Shown: positions 36,540 through 47,240 of the stretch, piece by piece | How positions within the stretch are numbered: position 1 is the first letter of the stretch | Layout: each line of letters opens with the position of its first letter | Assembly (NCBI RefSeq): GCF_024758505.1 | Contig: NZ_CP077970.1 | Coordinates: forward strand, 8,618,001 to 8,682,000 | From: Bradyrhizobium arachidis | GTDB lineage: Bacteria > Pseudomonadota > Alphaproteobacteria > Rhizobiales > Xanthobacteraceae | Reading direction: 5' to 3' | Length of the DNA: 64,000 nucleotides | Notes under the pieces: model-generated | Told to the model about the DNA's origin: nothing | Databases searched by the model: none | The model's input: the letters and a program-made list of their open reading frames with translations, nothing else | Made by a program: the position numbers and the translations under genes

Positions 36540-38702
36540 ATGAAACGCGTCGACGCCCACGGACTGAAGATCGCCCCTGTTCTCTTTGATTTCATCGCCA
36601 AGGAAGCGACCCCGAAGACGGGAGTAGCCCCTGACGCGTTCTGGGCCGGGCTTGCTGCGATCATCAGGGATCTCGCGCCGAAGAACCGCGAATTGCTCGC
36701 CTTGCGCGATACGCTGCAAGCCAAGATCGACGACTGGCATCGCACCAGCAAGGGCAAACCGTTCGACATCGAGGCCTATACCGCGTTCCTGAAGCAGATC
36801 GGCTATCTCGTCCCGGAGCCTGCGACGCAGAAGGTCGAGACCGCCAACGTCGACGACGAGATCGGCAAGATCTGCGGCCCGCAACTCGTCGTTCCCCTGA
36901 CCAACGCCCGCTATGCGCTGAACGCCGCGAACGCGCGCTGGGGCTCGCTCTATGACGCCTTCTACGGCACCGACGCGATCCCGCATGATGCGAGCGACAC
37001 GGCCAAGGGCTACAGCAAGGCGCGCGGCGACAAGGTGATCGCCAAGGCAAAAGCCTTCCTCGATGCGGCTGCGCCGCTCGCGACCGGAAGCCACACCGAC
37101 GTCACTGCCTACAGCGTGGTCGCGGGCCAGCTCGCAGTGAAGCTGAAGAGCGGCAATGCCACGGCGCTGAAGAACGCCTCGCAGCTCGCCGGCTATCAGG
37201 GCGATGCAGCCGCGCCGAGCGTGGTGCTGCTCGTCAACAACGGCCTGCATGTCGAGGTGAAGATCGATCGCAGCAACACGATCGGCAAGGACGATCCGGC
37301 CGGCGTCGCCGACGTCAATATGGAAGCCGCCGTCTCCACCATCCTCGACATGGAAGACAGCGTCGCCGCCGTCGACGCCGAGGACAAGGTGCTGGTCTAT
37401 CGCAACACCCTCGGACTGATGAACGGCACGCTGTCGGCCGATTTCGAGAAGGGCGGCAAGACGCTGACCCGCTCGCTGAATGCCGACCGCGTCTACAAGA
37501 CGCCTGATGGCGGCGAGCTGAAGCTGCACGGCCGCAGCCTGCTCTTGATGCGCAATGTCGGCCATCACATGTTCACCGACGCCGTGCTCGACGACAAGGG
37601 CGAGGAGATTCCGGAGGGCCTGCTCGACGCCGCGGTCTCGGGCCTGCTCGCGATCCACGACCTCAAGGGCAACTCGAAGACCAGGAACAGCCGCACCGGC
37701 TCGGCCTACATCGTCAAGCCGAAAATGCACGGCCCCGACGAGGTGTCGTTCACCTGCGAGATCTTCGATCGCGTCGAAAAACTGCTGTCGCTGCCGGAGA
37801 ACACGCTCAAGGTCGGCATCATGGATGAGGAACGGCGCACCACCGTCAACCTCAAGGCCTGCATCCAGCGCGCCTCCAAGCGCATCATGTTCATCAACAC
37901 CGGCTTCCTCGACCGCACCGGCGACGAGATCCACACCTCGATGGAAGCGGGTCCGATGATCCGCAAGAACGAAATGAAGGCGCAAGCCTGGATCAAGGCC
38001 TACGAGGACTGGAACGTCGACATGGGCCTGATCGACGGCCTGCCCGGCCATGCCCAGATCGGCAAGGGCATGTGGGCGGCGCCCGACAAGATGGCGGACA
38101 TGCTGCAGCAGAAGCTCGTCCATCCGCAGGCCGGCGCCACCACCGCCTGGGTGCCCTCGCCGACGGCGGCGACGCTGCATGCACTGCACTACCACCAGGT
38201 CAACGTCACCGCACGGCAGCAGGAGCTCACCAAGGGCGGACCGCGCGCAAAGCTCTCCGACATCCTCACCATTCCGGTATCGAAGTCGAACTGGGCGCCC
38301 GATGACGTCAAGCAGGAGATCGACAACAACTGCCAGGGCATTCTGGGTTACGTCGTGCGCTGGATCGACCAGGGCGTCGGCTGCTCGAAGGTGCCCGACA
38401 TCCACGATGTCGGCCTGATGGAAGACCGCGCCACTCTGCGAATCTCCAGCCAGCATCTGGCGAACTGGCTGCATCAGGGCGTCATCACGGAAGCGCAGGT
38501 GATGGAGTCGCTCAAGCGCATGGCCGTCGTCGTCGACAAGCAGAACGCCGGCGATTCCCTCTACAAGCCGATGGCGCCCGCCTTCGACGGTGTCGCCTTC
38601 AAGGCGGCCTGCGACCTCGTCTTCAAGGGCCGCACGCAGCCGAACGGCTACACCGAATACATCCTCACCGCCCGCCGCCGCGAGGCGAAAGCGGCCGGCT
38701 GA
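36540..38702 (+). CDS. glcB: Malate synthase G
   Basis: 720 aa, the usual length of isoform G. Condenses glyoxylate with acetyl-CoA to malate, in the glyoxylate or glycolate path. Visible motifs: [40 protein letters not shown], the [21 protein letters not shown] block, [15 protein letters not shown], and [22 protein letters not shown]. Start at 36540 ([15 protein letters not shown]) is where homology begins. Monocistronic, with a clear terminator after it. Confidence 0.96.
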   Translation: MKRVDAHGLKIAPVLFDFIAKEATPKTGVAPDAFWAGLAAIIRDLAPKNRELLALRDTLQAKIDDWHRTSKGKPFDIEAYTAFLKQIGYLVPEPATQKVETANVDDEIGKICGPQLVVPLTNARYALNAANARWGSLYDAFYGTDAIPHDASDTAKGYSKARGDKVIAKAKAFLDAAAPLATGSHTDVTAYSVVAGQLAVKLKSGNATALKNASQLAGYQGDAAAPSVVLLVNNGLHVEVKIDRSNTIGKDDPAGVADVNMEAAVSTILDMEDSVAAVDAEDKVLVYRNTLGLMNGTLSADFEKGGKTLTRSLNADRVYKTPDGGELKLHGRSLLLMRNVGHHMFTDAVLDDKGEEIPEGLLDAAVSGLLAIHDLKGNSKTRNSRTGSAYIVKPKMHGPDEVSFTCEIFDRVEKLLSLPENTLKVGIMDEERRTTVNLKACIQRASKRIMFINTGFLDRTGDEIHTSMEAGPMIRKNEMKAQAWIKAYEDWNVDMGLIDGLPGHAQIGKGMWAAPDKMADMLQQKLVHPQAGATTAWVPSPTAATLHALHYHQVNVTARQQELTKGGPRAKLSDILTIPVSKSNWAPDDVKQEIDNNCQGILGYVVRWIDQGVGCSKVPDIHDVGLMEDRATLRISSQHLANWLHQGVITEAQVMESLKRMAVVVDKQNAGDSLYKPMAPAFDGVAFKAACDLVFKGRTQPNGYTEYILTARRREAKAAG

Positions 38703-38725
38703 TCGCAGTCAGCAGTGAGACGTCC

Positions 38726-38754
38726 AAAGCCCCGGCCAAGCGCCGGGGCTTTTT
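38726..38754 (+). terminator. Intrinsic terminator of glcB
   Basis: AAAGCCCCGG (38726-38735) and CCGGGGCTTT (38743-38752) form a perfect 10-bp stem with a 7-nt loop, followed by TTGC; the stem itself ends in T residues. It lies 23 bp after the glcB stop codon and is the clearest terminator in the window. Confidence 0.9.
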
Positions 38755-38797
38755 GCTTGCGTAGTCGCGTGGCCCGGATGAGCTACAGCTTTCCGGC

Positions 38798-38953
38798 CTA
38801 AAACACCGCCAGATATTTCAGCAGCGAGACGATGCCGATGAGGATGACGATGACGCGCGCGATCTGCTTGGCGCGGCCGTCCATCGGCAGCATGTTGATG
38901 AGATAAAGAACCAGGATGACGACGAGAAAGGTGACGAGTACGCCGACCAGCAT
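38798..38953 (-). CDS. Small (51 aa) two-helix membrane protein, Thivi_2564-like
   Basis: 51 aa: MLVGVLVTFLVVILVLYLIN, then MLPMDGRAKQIARV and a second hydrophobic helix ending LLKYLAVF. AAAGGGGG precedes the ATG at good spacing. The build, two helices joined by a P-M-D-G-x-x-K linker, fits the Thivi_2564-type small membrane protein family, for which no function is known. It lies between glcB and the chemoreceptor gene, on the opposite strand to both. Easily missed because of its length. Confidence 0.75.
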   Translation of the reverse strand: MLVGVLVTFLVVILVLYLINMLPMDGRAKQIARVIVILIGIVSLLKYLAVF

Positions 38954-39223
38954 TGCAGGGCCCCCTTTAGGCATTTGTTAATGACAAGCTAACGCGGGGC
39001 GCGGCATTTCGGTTCCATCAGATGCAACCCATTACAACTTCTAGGAAATGCGTACTTCTACGGCAGAGCCTGCTGCCTAAAATTTTACCCTTTTCCTTCC
39101 AGATGCCTTTACCGCCTGCGGCCGCCCGCAGGCTGCAGATGATTGCTTTGAAGAAGCGCCCTTCCCTGCTTCGAATTTGCCGGGGTGCGTTACCGAACGT
39201 CGAAATTGGAATTGGGGGCCTCG

Positions 39224-41317
39224 ATGCTGAATCGCCTGACCGTGTCCGCACTGCTGAAGGCCGTGATCGCGATCACGTCTGTCTGCGTGGTGATTGCGCT
39301 CTCGCTCACTGCGCATGAATCCTGGCAGCGCTTGCGGACCGCCGATCGCATCTCGCTGATCGCGGATACTTCCGCCGACCTGTTCAAGGCGATGCACAAT
39401 CTACGCACGGATCGCTCGACCACCAACCGGCTCCTGAATGCGACCGAGCCGATGGACGGCGAGATCGAGAAATATCTGCGCGGGATCCGCGGCAACGAAA
39501 TGCCGGCGATGGCGCACGCCCTCGATTTGCTGCCGAACATCGAATTTCCACAGGCCGGCACGCTGGTGCCCGAGCTCGCGCGCCTCCACAAGCTCCTGAC
39601 CGAGCAGCAGAAGCAATTCTGGGAGGAGGTGGCCAAGCCCAAGGAGCAGCGCCGTGCGAGCCTGCCGAAGGACTATATGGAGACGACGCAAGGTCTCCTG
39701 GATACGCTGGACAAGCTCTCCAACGTCCTGGCCGCAACCATCAACCACCAGGATGCGGCGATCGACCAGCTGCTCTCAATCAAGCAGAACGCCTGGCTCC
39801 TGCGCAACACAGCGGGCGAAGCTTCGCTGATCGTCTCGACCGGCCTCAATGCCGGTCGCATCGCGCCGGAGCCCCGCCTCGCCTATACCCAATACGTCGG
39901 CGGTATCAACGCGCTGTGGAAGGCGCTGGAATTGTCGGCGTCGGGCATGCAACTGCCGCCGGCCCTGTCCTCCGCCTTGGCCGCGGCCAGGACCGCCTAT
40001 TTCGACCCGCAATATCTGGCCCTTCGCGATCGGCTCGCCAACACGCTCGCGAATGGCGAGAAGGCGGAAATGACCGCAAACCAATGGACTCCCGTCACGG
40101 TGGGTCGCCTGGCTACCGCAGTTGCCGTCGCCGAGGGCGCGCTCGAAGCCGCCAAATCCCATACGCTGGAGCAGCACGCAGCGGCCCAGCGCGCGCTCAT
40201 CGTGCAGCTCACGCTGTTGGTGCTGGCTCTCGGGCTCGCCGGCGGCGCGATCATGCTGGTGACCGGTCGCGTCATCAGGCCGCTGCAGAGCATACAGAAC
40301 GCGATGCTGAAGGTCGCAGGCGGCGACCTCTCGGTCGACAGCGGCTATCTCGATCGCAAGGACGAGATCGGCGCGCTCGCCGGCGCATTGGAAACGTTCA
40401 AGCAGCAGGCGATCGACAAGCTGAAGATCGAAGCCCAGGAGCGCGACCGCAATGTCGGCGCGGCGGCCCGTCAGAAGGCGATCGAGGCCTATGTCGGCGA
40501 GTTCGAGGGCGTGGTCCGCAAGACCCTCGGCGAGCTCTCCGACGCCTCGGGCGAAATGCGCAAGACCTCCGGCGATCTCTCCGCCGTGTCGCGCCAGACC
40601 AATGAGCGCGTCCAGGTCGCCGGCAAGGCGTCCAACGACGCCTCGATGAGCGTCGACAGCGTGGCCGCCGCCGCCGAAGAGCTCAGCGCCTCCATCAACG
40701 ACATCAGCCAGCAGGCCGCACACGCCGCGGGCATCGCAAGCCGCGCCGTGAGCCAGGCCCGCGACACGGATGGCACGGTGCAGGGGCTGGCGAAATCGGC
40801 CGGCCGCATCGGCGAGGTCGTCGGCCTGATCAACACCATTGCCGCGCAGACCAATCTGCTCGCGCTCAACGCCACGATCGAGGCGGCACGCGCGGGCGAA
40901 GCCGGCCGCGGCTTCGCCGTGGTCGCCTCTGAAGTGAAATCGCTGGCAAGCCAGACTGCGAGGGCGACGGAAGAGATTTCCGAGCAGATCGCCGACATCC
41001 AGAAGGTGGCCGGCGATGCCATCAACGCCATTCAGGCGATCGGCGGCATCATCGGCGAGGTGAACGAGGTTGCGACCGCGATCGCCGCTGCCGTGCAGGA
41101 ACAGGGCGCCGCGACCCAGGAGATCACCCGCAGCACGCAATATGCAGCGCAAGGCACCAAGAACGTCTCGGACAACATCGCCGGTGTCAAAGCCGACGCC
41201 GACACCGCGGCCGGTGCCGCCGACAACGTCAAGCACGCCTCCGAAATACTGGAGAGCCAGAGCCAGCAGCTCGGCCAAGAGGTCAGCGACTTCCTCGGCA
41301 AGATCAGGGCGGCGTAG
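39224..41317 (+). CDS. Methyl-accepting chemotaxis protein (first of tandem pair)
   Basis: 697 aa. TM1 about 8-30, a long periplasmic ligand domain (helical, about 30-325), TM2 about 330-352, HAMP about 352-405, then the MA signalling domain to the C-terminus. The signalling hairpin reads [29 protein letters not shown], typical of MCPs. There is no C-terminal pentapeptide tether for CheR/CheB. The ATG at 39224 follows TTGGGGG. The next gene is a paralogue with nearly the same HAMP and signalling regions. The ligand is unknown. Confidence 0.93.
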   Translation: MLNRLTVSALLKAVIAITSVCVVIALSLTAHESWQRLRTADRISLIADTSADLFKAMHNLRTDRSTTNRLLNATEPMDGEIEKYLRGIRGNEMPAMAHALDLLPNIEFPQAGTLVPELARLHKLLTEQQKQFWEEVAKPKEQRRASLPKDYMETTQGLLDTLDKLSNVLAATINHQDAAIDQLLSIKQNAWLLRNTAGEASLIVSTGLNAGRIAPEPRLAYTQYVGGINALWKALELSASGMQLPPALSSALAAARTAYFDPQYLALRDRLANTLANGEKAEMTANQWTPVTVGRLATAVAVAEGALEAAKSHTLEQHAAAQRALIVQLTLLVLALGLAGGAIMLVTGRVIRPLQSIQNAMLKVAGGDLSVDSGYLDRKDEIGALAGALETFKQQAIDKLKIEAQERDRNVGAAARQKAIEAYVGEFEGVVRKTLGELSDASGEMRKTSGDLSAVSRQTNERVQVAGKASNDASMSVDSVAAAAEELSASINDISQQAAHAAGIASRAVSQARDTDGTVQGLAKSAGRIGEVVGLINTIAAQTNLLALNATIEAARAGEAGRGFAVVASEVKSLASQTARATEEISEQIADIQKVAGDAINAIQAIGGIIGEVNEVATAIAAAVQEQGAATQEITRSTQYAAQGTKNVSDNIAGVKADADTAAGAADNVKHASEILESQSQQLGQEVSDFLGKIRAA

Positions 41318-41338
41318 GCTCCAGCGCCTCATCGAATT

Positions 41339-41418
41339 CGTCATTGCGAGCGTAGCGAAGCAATCCAGACCGCCGCCGCGGAACAATTCTGGATTGCTTC
41401 GCTACGCTCGCAATGACG
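41339..41418. repeat. Long perfect inverted repeat between the two chemoreceptor genes
   Basis: Arms of 31 bp (41339-41369 and 41388-41418), identical when complemented, around an 18-nt GC-rich loop; the core reads CATTGCGAGCGTAGCGAAGC. This is a known style of rhizobial intergenic repeat. It sits 21 bp after the first receptor gene stop and could cap that transcript, though it lacks a T-run. Confidence 0.85.
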
Positions 41419-41530
41419 GTGCGATTAGTAACACTCCCTTAACCTCTCCCCACCCGCGCACCCGCCGGGCGTTACAACTCTGTTTATTCCTTTTTGCGAA
41501 CAATGCCCTCGGGTTCGGGGGATCTCCATC

Positions 41531-43627
41531 ATGCTGAAACGTTTGACCGTTTCGACGCTGCTTCAGTCCGTCATTGCGCTGCTGGCGGTTTGCGTGGTGG
41601 CGCTGCTGGTAACGACCGCATGGCAATCCTGGGAGCGGTTGCGCTCGACCGGCCACATCTCGGCGGTCGCCGACGCCTCCACCAACGCCTTCAAGGCGAT
41701 GCATAATCTGCGCACCGACCGGTCGTCTACACCGCGCATGTTGAATGCGGAGGCCGCGGTCTCGCCCGAGATCGACAAATTCCTCCACGGCATCCAGGGC
41801 GCCGAGATGCCCGCGATCCGCTCCACCGCCACGCTGCTGCCCTCGATCCCGTTCGCCGAACAGGCCACGCTCGTGGGCACGTTGAACCAGCAGGTCGAAA
41901 AACTCGCGACGCTGCAGGCGGAAGCCTGGGACGAGATGCGCAAGCCGAAAAAGGCCCGCCGCGCGGCCCTGTCCAAGGAATACACCGATCTCACCGGCGC
42001 CCTGCTCGTGACGCTGGAGAAGATCACCGCGAATCTCGCAGCCTCGGTCAACCACACCGATCCGCTGATCAACCAGTTGCTGTCGATCAGGCAGGCGGCC
42101 TGGCTGCTGCGCAATACTGCCGGTGAAGCCTCCGATCTGGTCGCGACGGGGCTCGTCGCCACCGGCAGCCTCCCGATGGAGGCGCAGCAGATCTACACCA
42201 AGACAGTCGGCGCGATCGAGAACGCCTGGAGCGGGTTGGAATCCTCGACGCTCGGCATGCAGCTCTCGCCGCAGCTCGCCAAGGCGATGGGTACCGCGCA
42301 GTCCGCCTATTTCAACCCGGACTATCTGGCGCTCCGCGACAAGCTGATCGACCAGATCATGGTCGGCTCGAAGACCGACATGACCGCCGACCAATGGACG
42401 CCGGAGACGGCGCAGCGCATGGGCACCGCGGTGGCGGTCGCCGAGCGCGCACTCGACGAGGCGCGCGACTACGCCGCCGAGCAGTACGCCTCTGCCGGCC
42501 GCGCGCTGGCCGTGCAGATCGCGATGCTCACCTTCGCAATCCTGCTGACGGCCGGTGCCATGATCGCGGTGACGCGCCGGGTCATCCGTCCGCTGCACAA
42601 CATTCGCGACGCCATGCTGAAGGTCGCCGGCGGCGATCTCTCGGTCGACAGCGGCTATCTCGACCGCAAGGATGAGATCGGTGCGCTGGCCGGCGCGCTC
42701 GAAACCTTCAAGCAGCAGGCGAGCGAAAAACTCGCGATCGAGGCCCAGGAGCGCGAACGCAATGCCGGCGCCGCCGCGCGCCAGCGTGCGGTCGAAAGCT
42801 ATGTCGGCGAATTCGAGGGCGCGGTGCGCAAGACGCTCGACGAGCTCTCCGAAGCGTCCGGCGCGATGCGCAAGACTTCGGGCGATCTCTCCGCCGTGTC
42901 GCGCCAGACCAACGACCGCGTCCAGGTCGCCGGCAAGGCGTCAAACGATGCCTCGATGAGCGTGGACAGCGTCGCCTCGGCGGCGGAAGAGTTGAGCGCC
43001 TCCATCAACGACATCAGCCAGCAGGCCGCACATGCCGCGGGCATTGCGAGCCGCGCCGTCAGCCAGGCCCGCGACACCGACGGCACCGTGCAGGGTCTTG
43101 CGAAGTCGGCGAGCCGGATCGGCGAGGTCGTCGGCCTGATCAACACCATCGCCGCGCAAACTAATCTGCTCGCGCTCAATGCCACGATCGAAGCCGCACG
43201 CGCGGGTGACGCCGGCCGCGGTTTTGCGGTGGTCGCTTCCGAGGTCAAATCGCTGGCGACCCAGACGGCGAAGGCGACCGATGAAATCTCCGAGCAGATC
43301 GCCGACATCCAGAAGGTGGCCGGCGACGCCATCAATGCCATCCAAGCGATCGGCGGCATCATCGGCGAGGTGAACGAGGTTGCGACCGCAATTGCGGCCG
43401 CCGTGCAGGAACAGGGCGCCGCGACCCAGGAGATCACCCGCAGCACGCAATATGCGGCGCAGGGCACCAGGAACGTGTCCGAGAACATCACGGGCGTCAA
43501 AGCCGACGCGGATGCCGCAGCCGCGGCCTCCGACAACGTCAAGCACGCCTCCGAGCTGCTGGAGACGCAGAGCCGCCAGCTCGGCCATCAGGTGACCGAC
43601 TTTTTGGGGAAGATCAGGGCAGCCTAG
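41531..43627 (+). CDS. Methyl-accepting chemotaxis protein (second of tandem pair)
   Basis: 698 aa, same architecture as its neighbour: TM1, a diverged periplasmic domain, TM2 about 330-352, HAMP and MA domain. From HAMP onward the two proteins are almost the same (for example [16 protein letters not shown] and [13 protein letters not shown] are shared), while the periplasmic parts share only a framework, so ligand choice has diverged after a tandem duplication. No pentapeptide tether. No che genes are adjacent, so both must feed a distant array. Confidence 0.93.
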   Translation: MLKRLTVSTLLQSVIALLAVCVVALLVTTAWQSWERLRSTGHISAVADASTNAFKAMHNLRTDRSSTPRMLNAEAAVSPEIDKFLHGIQGAEMPAIRSTATLLPSIPFAEQATLVGTLNQQVEKLATLQAEAWDEMRKPKKARRAALSKEYTDLTGALLVTLEKITANLAASVNHTDPLINQLLSIRQAAWLLRNTAGEASDLVATGLVATGSLPMEAQQIYTKTVGAIENAWSGLESSTLGMQLSPQLAKAMGTAQSAYFNPDYLALRDKLIDQIMVGSKTDMTADQWTPETAQRMGTAVAVAERALDEARDYAAEQYASAGRALAVQIAMLTFAILLTAGAMIAVTRRVIRPLHNIRDAMLKVAGGDLSVDSGYLDRKDEIGALAGALETFKQQASEKLAIEAQERERNAGAAARQRAVESYVGEFEGAVRKTLDELSEASGAMRKTSGDLSAVSRQTNDRVQVAGKASNDASMSVDSVASAAEELSASINDISQQAAHAAGIASRAVSQARDTDGTVQGLAKSASRIGEVVGLINTIAAQTNLLALNATIEAARAGDAGRGFAVVASEVKSLATQTAKATDEISEQIADIQKVAGDAINAIQAIGGIIGEVNEVATAIAAAVQEQGAATQEITRSTQYAAQGTRNVSENITGVKADADAAAAASDNVKHASELLETQSRQLGHQVTDFLGKIRAA

Positions 43628-43640
43628 CCAAACAACCGAT

Positions 43641-43760
43641 GTCGTCCTGGCGAAAGCCAGGACCCATAACCACCGGCTTTCGCAATTGGCAGGCTGGTGG
43701 CATCAGCGGTGTGCAACACTCCCTTTCGGGGTAATGGGTCCTGGTTTTCGCCAGGACGAC
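43641..43760. repeat. GTCGTCCTGGCG-type intergenic inverted repeat
   Basis: Begins GTCGTCCTGGCGAAAGCCAG and ends with its near-complement (CTGGTTTTCGCCAGGACGAC). The inner arms GGACCCATAACC and GGTAATGGGTCC also pair imperfectly. It separates the second chemoreceptor gene from the convergent DUF2865 gene. Confidence 0.85.
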
Positions 43761-43790
43761 GTGCCGAGAGAGCTCGACCCACGTCAGTCA

Positions 43791-44438
43791 CTACTCCTTC
43801 GCAACGACGGGCATGCGGCGGAAGCGCGCCTTCACCGAATCTGGCAAGGGCGAGAAGTTCACCGCTGTGCCGCGCCTGTCGTCCGCGCTGCGGTTGGCCA
43901 TCACAAGACCCCCGGCACTTGCGACGATGTCGCCCTTGCGCAGCGTCGGATCGTTCTCGACCTTGACCTGCGTCAAACCGACGGGATCCTTGCCGTTGCA
44001 GGTGCAGCCTGCCACCAGCTCGTTGCGAAAGCGGAACGCGTTCGGCAGGTCGGAATAGGATTTGCCGTTCTCGGTCGCCGCATCCTCGATATTGCTGCCG
44101 TAGACCAGCGTCGTCTCGCTCGACGGGCAAAAACTCTTGCAGGACTGCGCCTTGCTCTCGCTATCGGCTCCCTGGGCCGGGAAGTAGCGGCCGTCGCAAC
44201 CGCGCACGCAATAGGCCTGGCCGCCGCCATAGCGCAGCCGTGGGGCCTCGCCGCGCGGCATGTCGTCGTCCGGGAATGGCACCCGGATCTGCGGCGACGG
44301 CCGCCGTCCGAACGCGCCGAACAAGGCGGAGAAGAAGTCTTCTGCCTGGGCTGACGACACCAGCGCCACGCTCAGCGAGGCGGCGAACAGAGCCGCCGCC
44401 ACCCCGCTTGTCAGTCCACCGATCGAACGCCTCACCAT
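43791..44438 (-). CDS. DUF2865 domain-containing secreted protein
   Basis: 215 aa with a signal peptide (to about SSAQAED). The DUF2865 core is cysteine-rich: YCVRGCDGRYFPAQG, AQSCKSFCPSSETTLVYG, YSDLPNAFRFRNELVAGCTCNG. The six or more cysteines probably form disulfides in the periplasm or envelope. No function is known. It begins 10 bp after the L,D-transpeptidase stop, so the two share a transcript and perhaps a cell-wall role. Confidence 0.88.
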   Translation of the reverse strand: MVRRSIGGLTSGVAAALFAASLSVALVSSAQAEDFFSALFGAFGRRPSPQIRVPFPDDDMPRGEAPRLRYGGGQAYCVRGCDGRYFPAQGADSESKAQSCKSFCPSSETTLVYGSNIEDAATENGKSYSDLPNAFRFRNELVAGCTCNGKDPVGLTQVKVENDPTLRKGDIVASAGGLVMANRSADDRRGTAVNFSPLPDSVKARFRRMPVVAKE

Positions 44439-44448
44439 GCCACCTCGC

Positions 44449-45261
44449 TCAATTCACTGACGACGTCGAGATGTTCAGGGCCTGGCGGCCTGACGGCAGC
44501 GTCGTTGGGGCCGGGCGCTTGCGCACGGCGTCGCCGCCGCGTGCCATCAGCGGCGCGTTCTTCGGCAGGACGACCACCTTGGTGCCGACATTGACCCGGC
44601 CGAACAGATCGGTGACGTCTTCATTGGTCATGCGGATGCAGCCGGACGAGACGAACTTGCCGATCGTGGTGGGATCATTGGTCCCATGGATGCGGTACTC
44701 GCTCGAACCGAGATACATCGCCCGTGCTCCGAGCGGATTGCCGGGACCGCCGGCCACGAAGCGCGGCAAATAGGGCTGGCGCGCGATCATCTCTGCCGGT
44801 GGATGCCAGTCTGGCCATTCCGCCTTGCGGCTGATCGTCTGCACGCCTGCCCAGGTAAAGCCCTCACGGCCGACGCCGACGCCGTAGCGGATCGCGCGCC
44901 CCTGGCCGAGCACATAGTAGAGCGACGTGTTCGCGGTATCGATGATGATGGTGCCGGCTGCCTCGTTGGAGGGGAAGCTGACGATGGTGCGGCGCAGCCG
45001 CTCCGGCAGCACCGCGTCGTCAGAGGCTTGCGGCGGTTGCACCGCATCATCCTGCGTCGCGTAGCCTTGGGTCGCATAGCCTTGGGTCGCATAGCCTCGG
45101 GCCGTGTAGCCCGGAGCAAAGGCCTGCGGCTGCATCGGCGCATAGAACAGCGTCTGCGCGCTCGCGGCACTGAGCGGCACCGTCAGCAGTGTTGTCGTGA
45201 AGACAAGGATGATGAGAGCGCGCGGCGAACGCCGGCGGAGGGATGCAGATAACTCGGTCAT
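44449..45261 (-). CDS. L,D-transpeptidase (YkuD/ErfK family)
   Basis: 270 aa with a signal peptide (IILVFTTTLLTVPLSAASAQ). The YkuD domain (about 98-235) has the catalytic motif as HGTND..SSGCIRMTNEDV, with Cys in S-S-G-C-I-R. It forms 3-3 cross-links in peptidoglycan or attaches proteins to it. The N-terminal linker contains a short repeat, GYATQ three times. Located upstream of the DUF2865 gene and divergent from the AI-2E-type permease gene. Confidence 0.93.
   Translation of the reverse strand: MTELSASLRRRSPRALIILVFTTTLLTVPLSAASAQTLFYAPMQPQAFAPGYTARGYATQGYATQGYATQDDAVQPPQASDDAVLPERLRRTIVSFPSNEAAGTIIIDTANTSLYYVLGQGRAIRYGVGVGREGFTWAGVQTISRKAEWPDWHPPAEMIARQPYLPRFVAGGPGNPLGARAMYLGSSEYRIHGTNDPTTIGKFVSSGCIRMTNEDVTDLFGRVNVGTKVVVLPKNAPLMARGGDAVRKRPAPTTLPSGRQALNISTSSVN
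45055..45116 (-). repeat. In-frame 15-bp tandem repeat in the L,D-transpeptidase gene
   Basis: Three or four copies of a 15-bp unit (plus-strand GCGTAGCCTTGGGTC and variants) encode GYTAR-GYATQ-GYATQ-GYATQ. Being in units of 15 it can expand or contract without frameshift, changing linker length between the signal peptide and the catalytic domain. Confidence 0.8.
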
Positions 45262-45473
45262 GTGCTGCCCCGTTTGAATCAGAGTGCATCAGGGTGATGC
45301 GCTGCCCCAACAAACGCGGTGACGACGACTCAAGTTCCGCCCCTGCACGCGGCCGTGACGTCACAGTCAAGCGAACGCGACTTCACGAGTCCGCGATGGA
45401 ACCGCCTAGGACTGTCTGCGTTCACCGGGATATGGGCCGCGCGGGCAATGGGCTCCGTGCGGGGAGAACGATT

Positions 45474-46586
45474 GTGCGCGTCCTTCCCAGTGAACGTCTG
45501 ATTTCCGGCAACGACGAGGGCACACCCCTTCCCGACAGCAAGAGCGAATTGCCGCCAGTGATCCGGCGGACCGAATTCGTTGCCTTTGCACTGGCTGGGA
45601 TGTTCGTCATCTGTGTCGTCACCGTCCTCTATGTCGGCAAGCCGTTTTTCCTTCCCGTGGTGATGGCGTTCGTGACCGGCACCATGCTATCGCCGGCCGC
45701 GAGCTTCCTGGAGAAGCGGAACGTGCCACGCTCGCTCGGGGCCGTGCTGATCGTGGCCACGGTCACAGCCGTCGTCGTCTTCGTCGTCGGCCTGATCGCA
45801 GCCCCGGTGATGGAATGGAGCTCGCGCCTGCCGGAATTGGCGGCACAGCTCAAGGACAAGCTGCACATCTTCGACCGGCCGCTCGCGCTCTGGCAGGAGC
45901 TGCAATCCATGCTTGGCGGCTCCGAGGGCCTGCCGAGCCTTCAGATGCCCAAATTCGAATGGGTGCAGCCGGCGCTGGAATTCCTGTCGCCGACCTTCAC
46001 CGAGTTTCTCCTGTTCTTCGTCACCCTGATCCTGTTCATCGCGAGCTGGCGTGACCTGCGGCGCACGCTGATCATGACGTTCGGCGATCGCGACGCGCGG
46101 CTGCGCACGCTGCGGATCCTCAACGAGATCGAGGTCCATCTAGGCAATTATCTTCTGACCGTCACTGTCATCAATATCGGGGTCGGCATTGCCACCGGCA
46201 TCGTCTGCGTGCTGACCGGCATGCCCAATCCGGCCGGTCTCGGTGCGCTCGCTGCAACCCTCAATTTCATCCCGATCATCGGACCGGTCGCGATGTTCGC
46301 CGTGCTCGTCCTGGTGGGTCTCGTCGCGTTTCCGACGATCGGCGGCGGGCTGATGGCGGCGCTCGCCTTCGGCGGCCTCACCTTCCTGGAGGGACATTTC
46401 ATCACACCGACGATCATCGGCCGGCGGCTGGCGCTGAACACCCTCGCCGTTTTCCTGGCACTCGCCTTCTGGACGTGGCTGTGGGGGCCGATGGGTGCCT
46501 TCCTGTCCTCGCCACTCCTGATCGTCGGATTGATCCTGAAGGAGCATCTGTTGCCGCCGGATTCGCCGCAGCTTCCAGGAGACTAA
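45474..46586 (+). CDS. AI-2E family (TqsA/PerM-like) transporter
   Basis: 370 aa from a GTG at 45474, chosen because GGGGAG lies 7 nt upstream; the ATG at 45432 is an alternative. About eight membrane helices, with the family's paired helices early, a cytosolic helical loop (WSSRLPELAAQLKDKLHIF), and the conserved GLGALAATLNFIPIIGPVAM and EGHFITPTIIGRRLALNTLAVFLALAFWTWLWG, here split by residues. Members export AI-2, other solutes or Na+/H+ antiport; the substrate is not predictable. Confidence 0.88.
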   Translation: MRVLPSERLISGNDEGTPLPDSKSELPPVIRRTEFVAFALAGMFVICVVTVLYVGKPFFLPVVMAFVTGTMLSPAASFLEKRNVPRSLGAVLIVATVTAVVVFVVGLIAAPVMEWSSRLPELAAQLKDKLHIFDRPLALWQELQSMLGGSEGLPSLQMPKFEWVQPALEFLSPTFTEFLLFFVTLILFIASWRDLRRTLIMTFGDRDARLRTLRILNEIEVHLGNYLLTVTVINIGVGIATGIVCVLTGMPNPAGLGALAATLNFIPIIGPVAMFAVLVLVGLVAFPTIGGGLMAALAFGGLTFLEGHFITPTIIGRRLALNTLAVFLALAFWTWLWGPMGAFLSSPLLIVGLILKEHLLPPDSPQLPGD

Positions 46587-46699
46587 ACAAGCGATTGAAC
46601 GTGGGATTGGACGGCGTTTGATGCGGTTTCCGCGCACGGAACTTCCCGGGGAGCGAAACGTTTCCCGGCTAGCTCACCGTCCACAGTTCGGAGCTTTTG

Positions 46700-47071
46700 A
46701 TGTCAATGAGCAATGGCGAAACCGGAATGAGAGACTGGACTGACAAGTCCACCAGAGAACGCCTCGAGAAGGATGTAGCAGCCGTGAAAAGCGATATCGC
46801 CGCCCTCACCGACCAGATTACCGATGCACTCAACACGTTCGCGAATTCGGCGGGCAAGCAGGCCCGGCGCGGCTACAAGCAGGCGCGCCAGAATATGGAT
46901 TCGACGCTCGACGACATGTCGGAGCGCGGCAGCGCCATGATGGGCGCGGCGCAGGACGCGGCCTCCTCGCTCGAGGAGACATTGGAAGAGGCGATTACGG
47001 AGCGGCCGCTCGCGACCGTCGGAATTGCGCTCGGCATCGGCTTCCTGATCGGCCTGGCCTGGCGCCGCTAG
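46700..47071 (+). CDS. DUF883/ElaB-like tail-anchored protein
   Basis: 123 aa from the ATG at 46700 (GGAG six bases upstream). Long amphipathic helices (RERLEKDVAAVKSDIAALTDQITDAL) precede a C-terminal membrane anchor RPLATVGIALGIGFLIGLAWRR with a glycine zipper. E. coli ElaB/YqjD of this family bind ribosomes at the membrane in stationary phase. The holin-like gene 169 bp downstream on the same strand is the usual partner of this family in Rhizobiales. Confidence 0.85.
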   Translation: MSMSNGETGMRDWTDKSTRERLEKDVAAVKSDIAALTDQITDALNTFANSAGKQARRGYKQARQNMDSTLDDMSERGSAMMGAAQDAASSLEETLEEAITERPLATVGIALGIGFLIGLAWRR

Positions 47072-47173
47072 AGCATGATCCGGAAAAGTGTGCAGCGGTT
47101 TTCCGACAAGATCATGCTCAAACAAGGAGCTAAAGCGCGATGACGATTCAACCTAAATTCTTCGCGCTTTAGC
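47071..47173. repeat. GAGCATGATC-bounded repeat plus a second inverted repeat
   Basis: GAGCATGATC (47071-47080) and GATCATGCTC (47110-47119) bound a 49-bp element like that at 14650. A second inverted repeat follows: GCTAAAGCGCGA (47129-47140) and its complement (47162-47173). The first element shares the last base of the DUF883 stop codon. Confidence 0.8.
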
Positions 47174-47240
47174 GCCAAAAGCAGCGTTGACCGCGGCGCA
47201 GTGCGGCGCCGCTTCTGCCTGAGGGAGATGAGAGGCGACA

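Noticed and set aside
36354..38474. 706-codon minus-strand frame opposite glcB
   Set aside because: A shadow of a high-GC gene; glcB motifs are complete on the plus strand.
45055..45116. Short regular repeats as a CRISPR array
   Set aside because: Units are 15 bp, contiguous and in frame with no spacers; they encode GYATQ repeats. No CRISPR array was found anywhere in the window.
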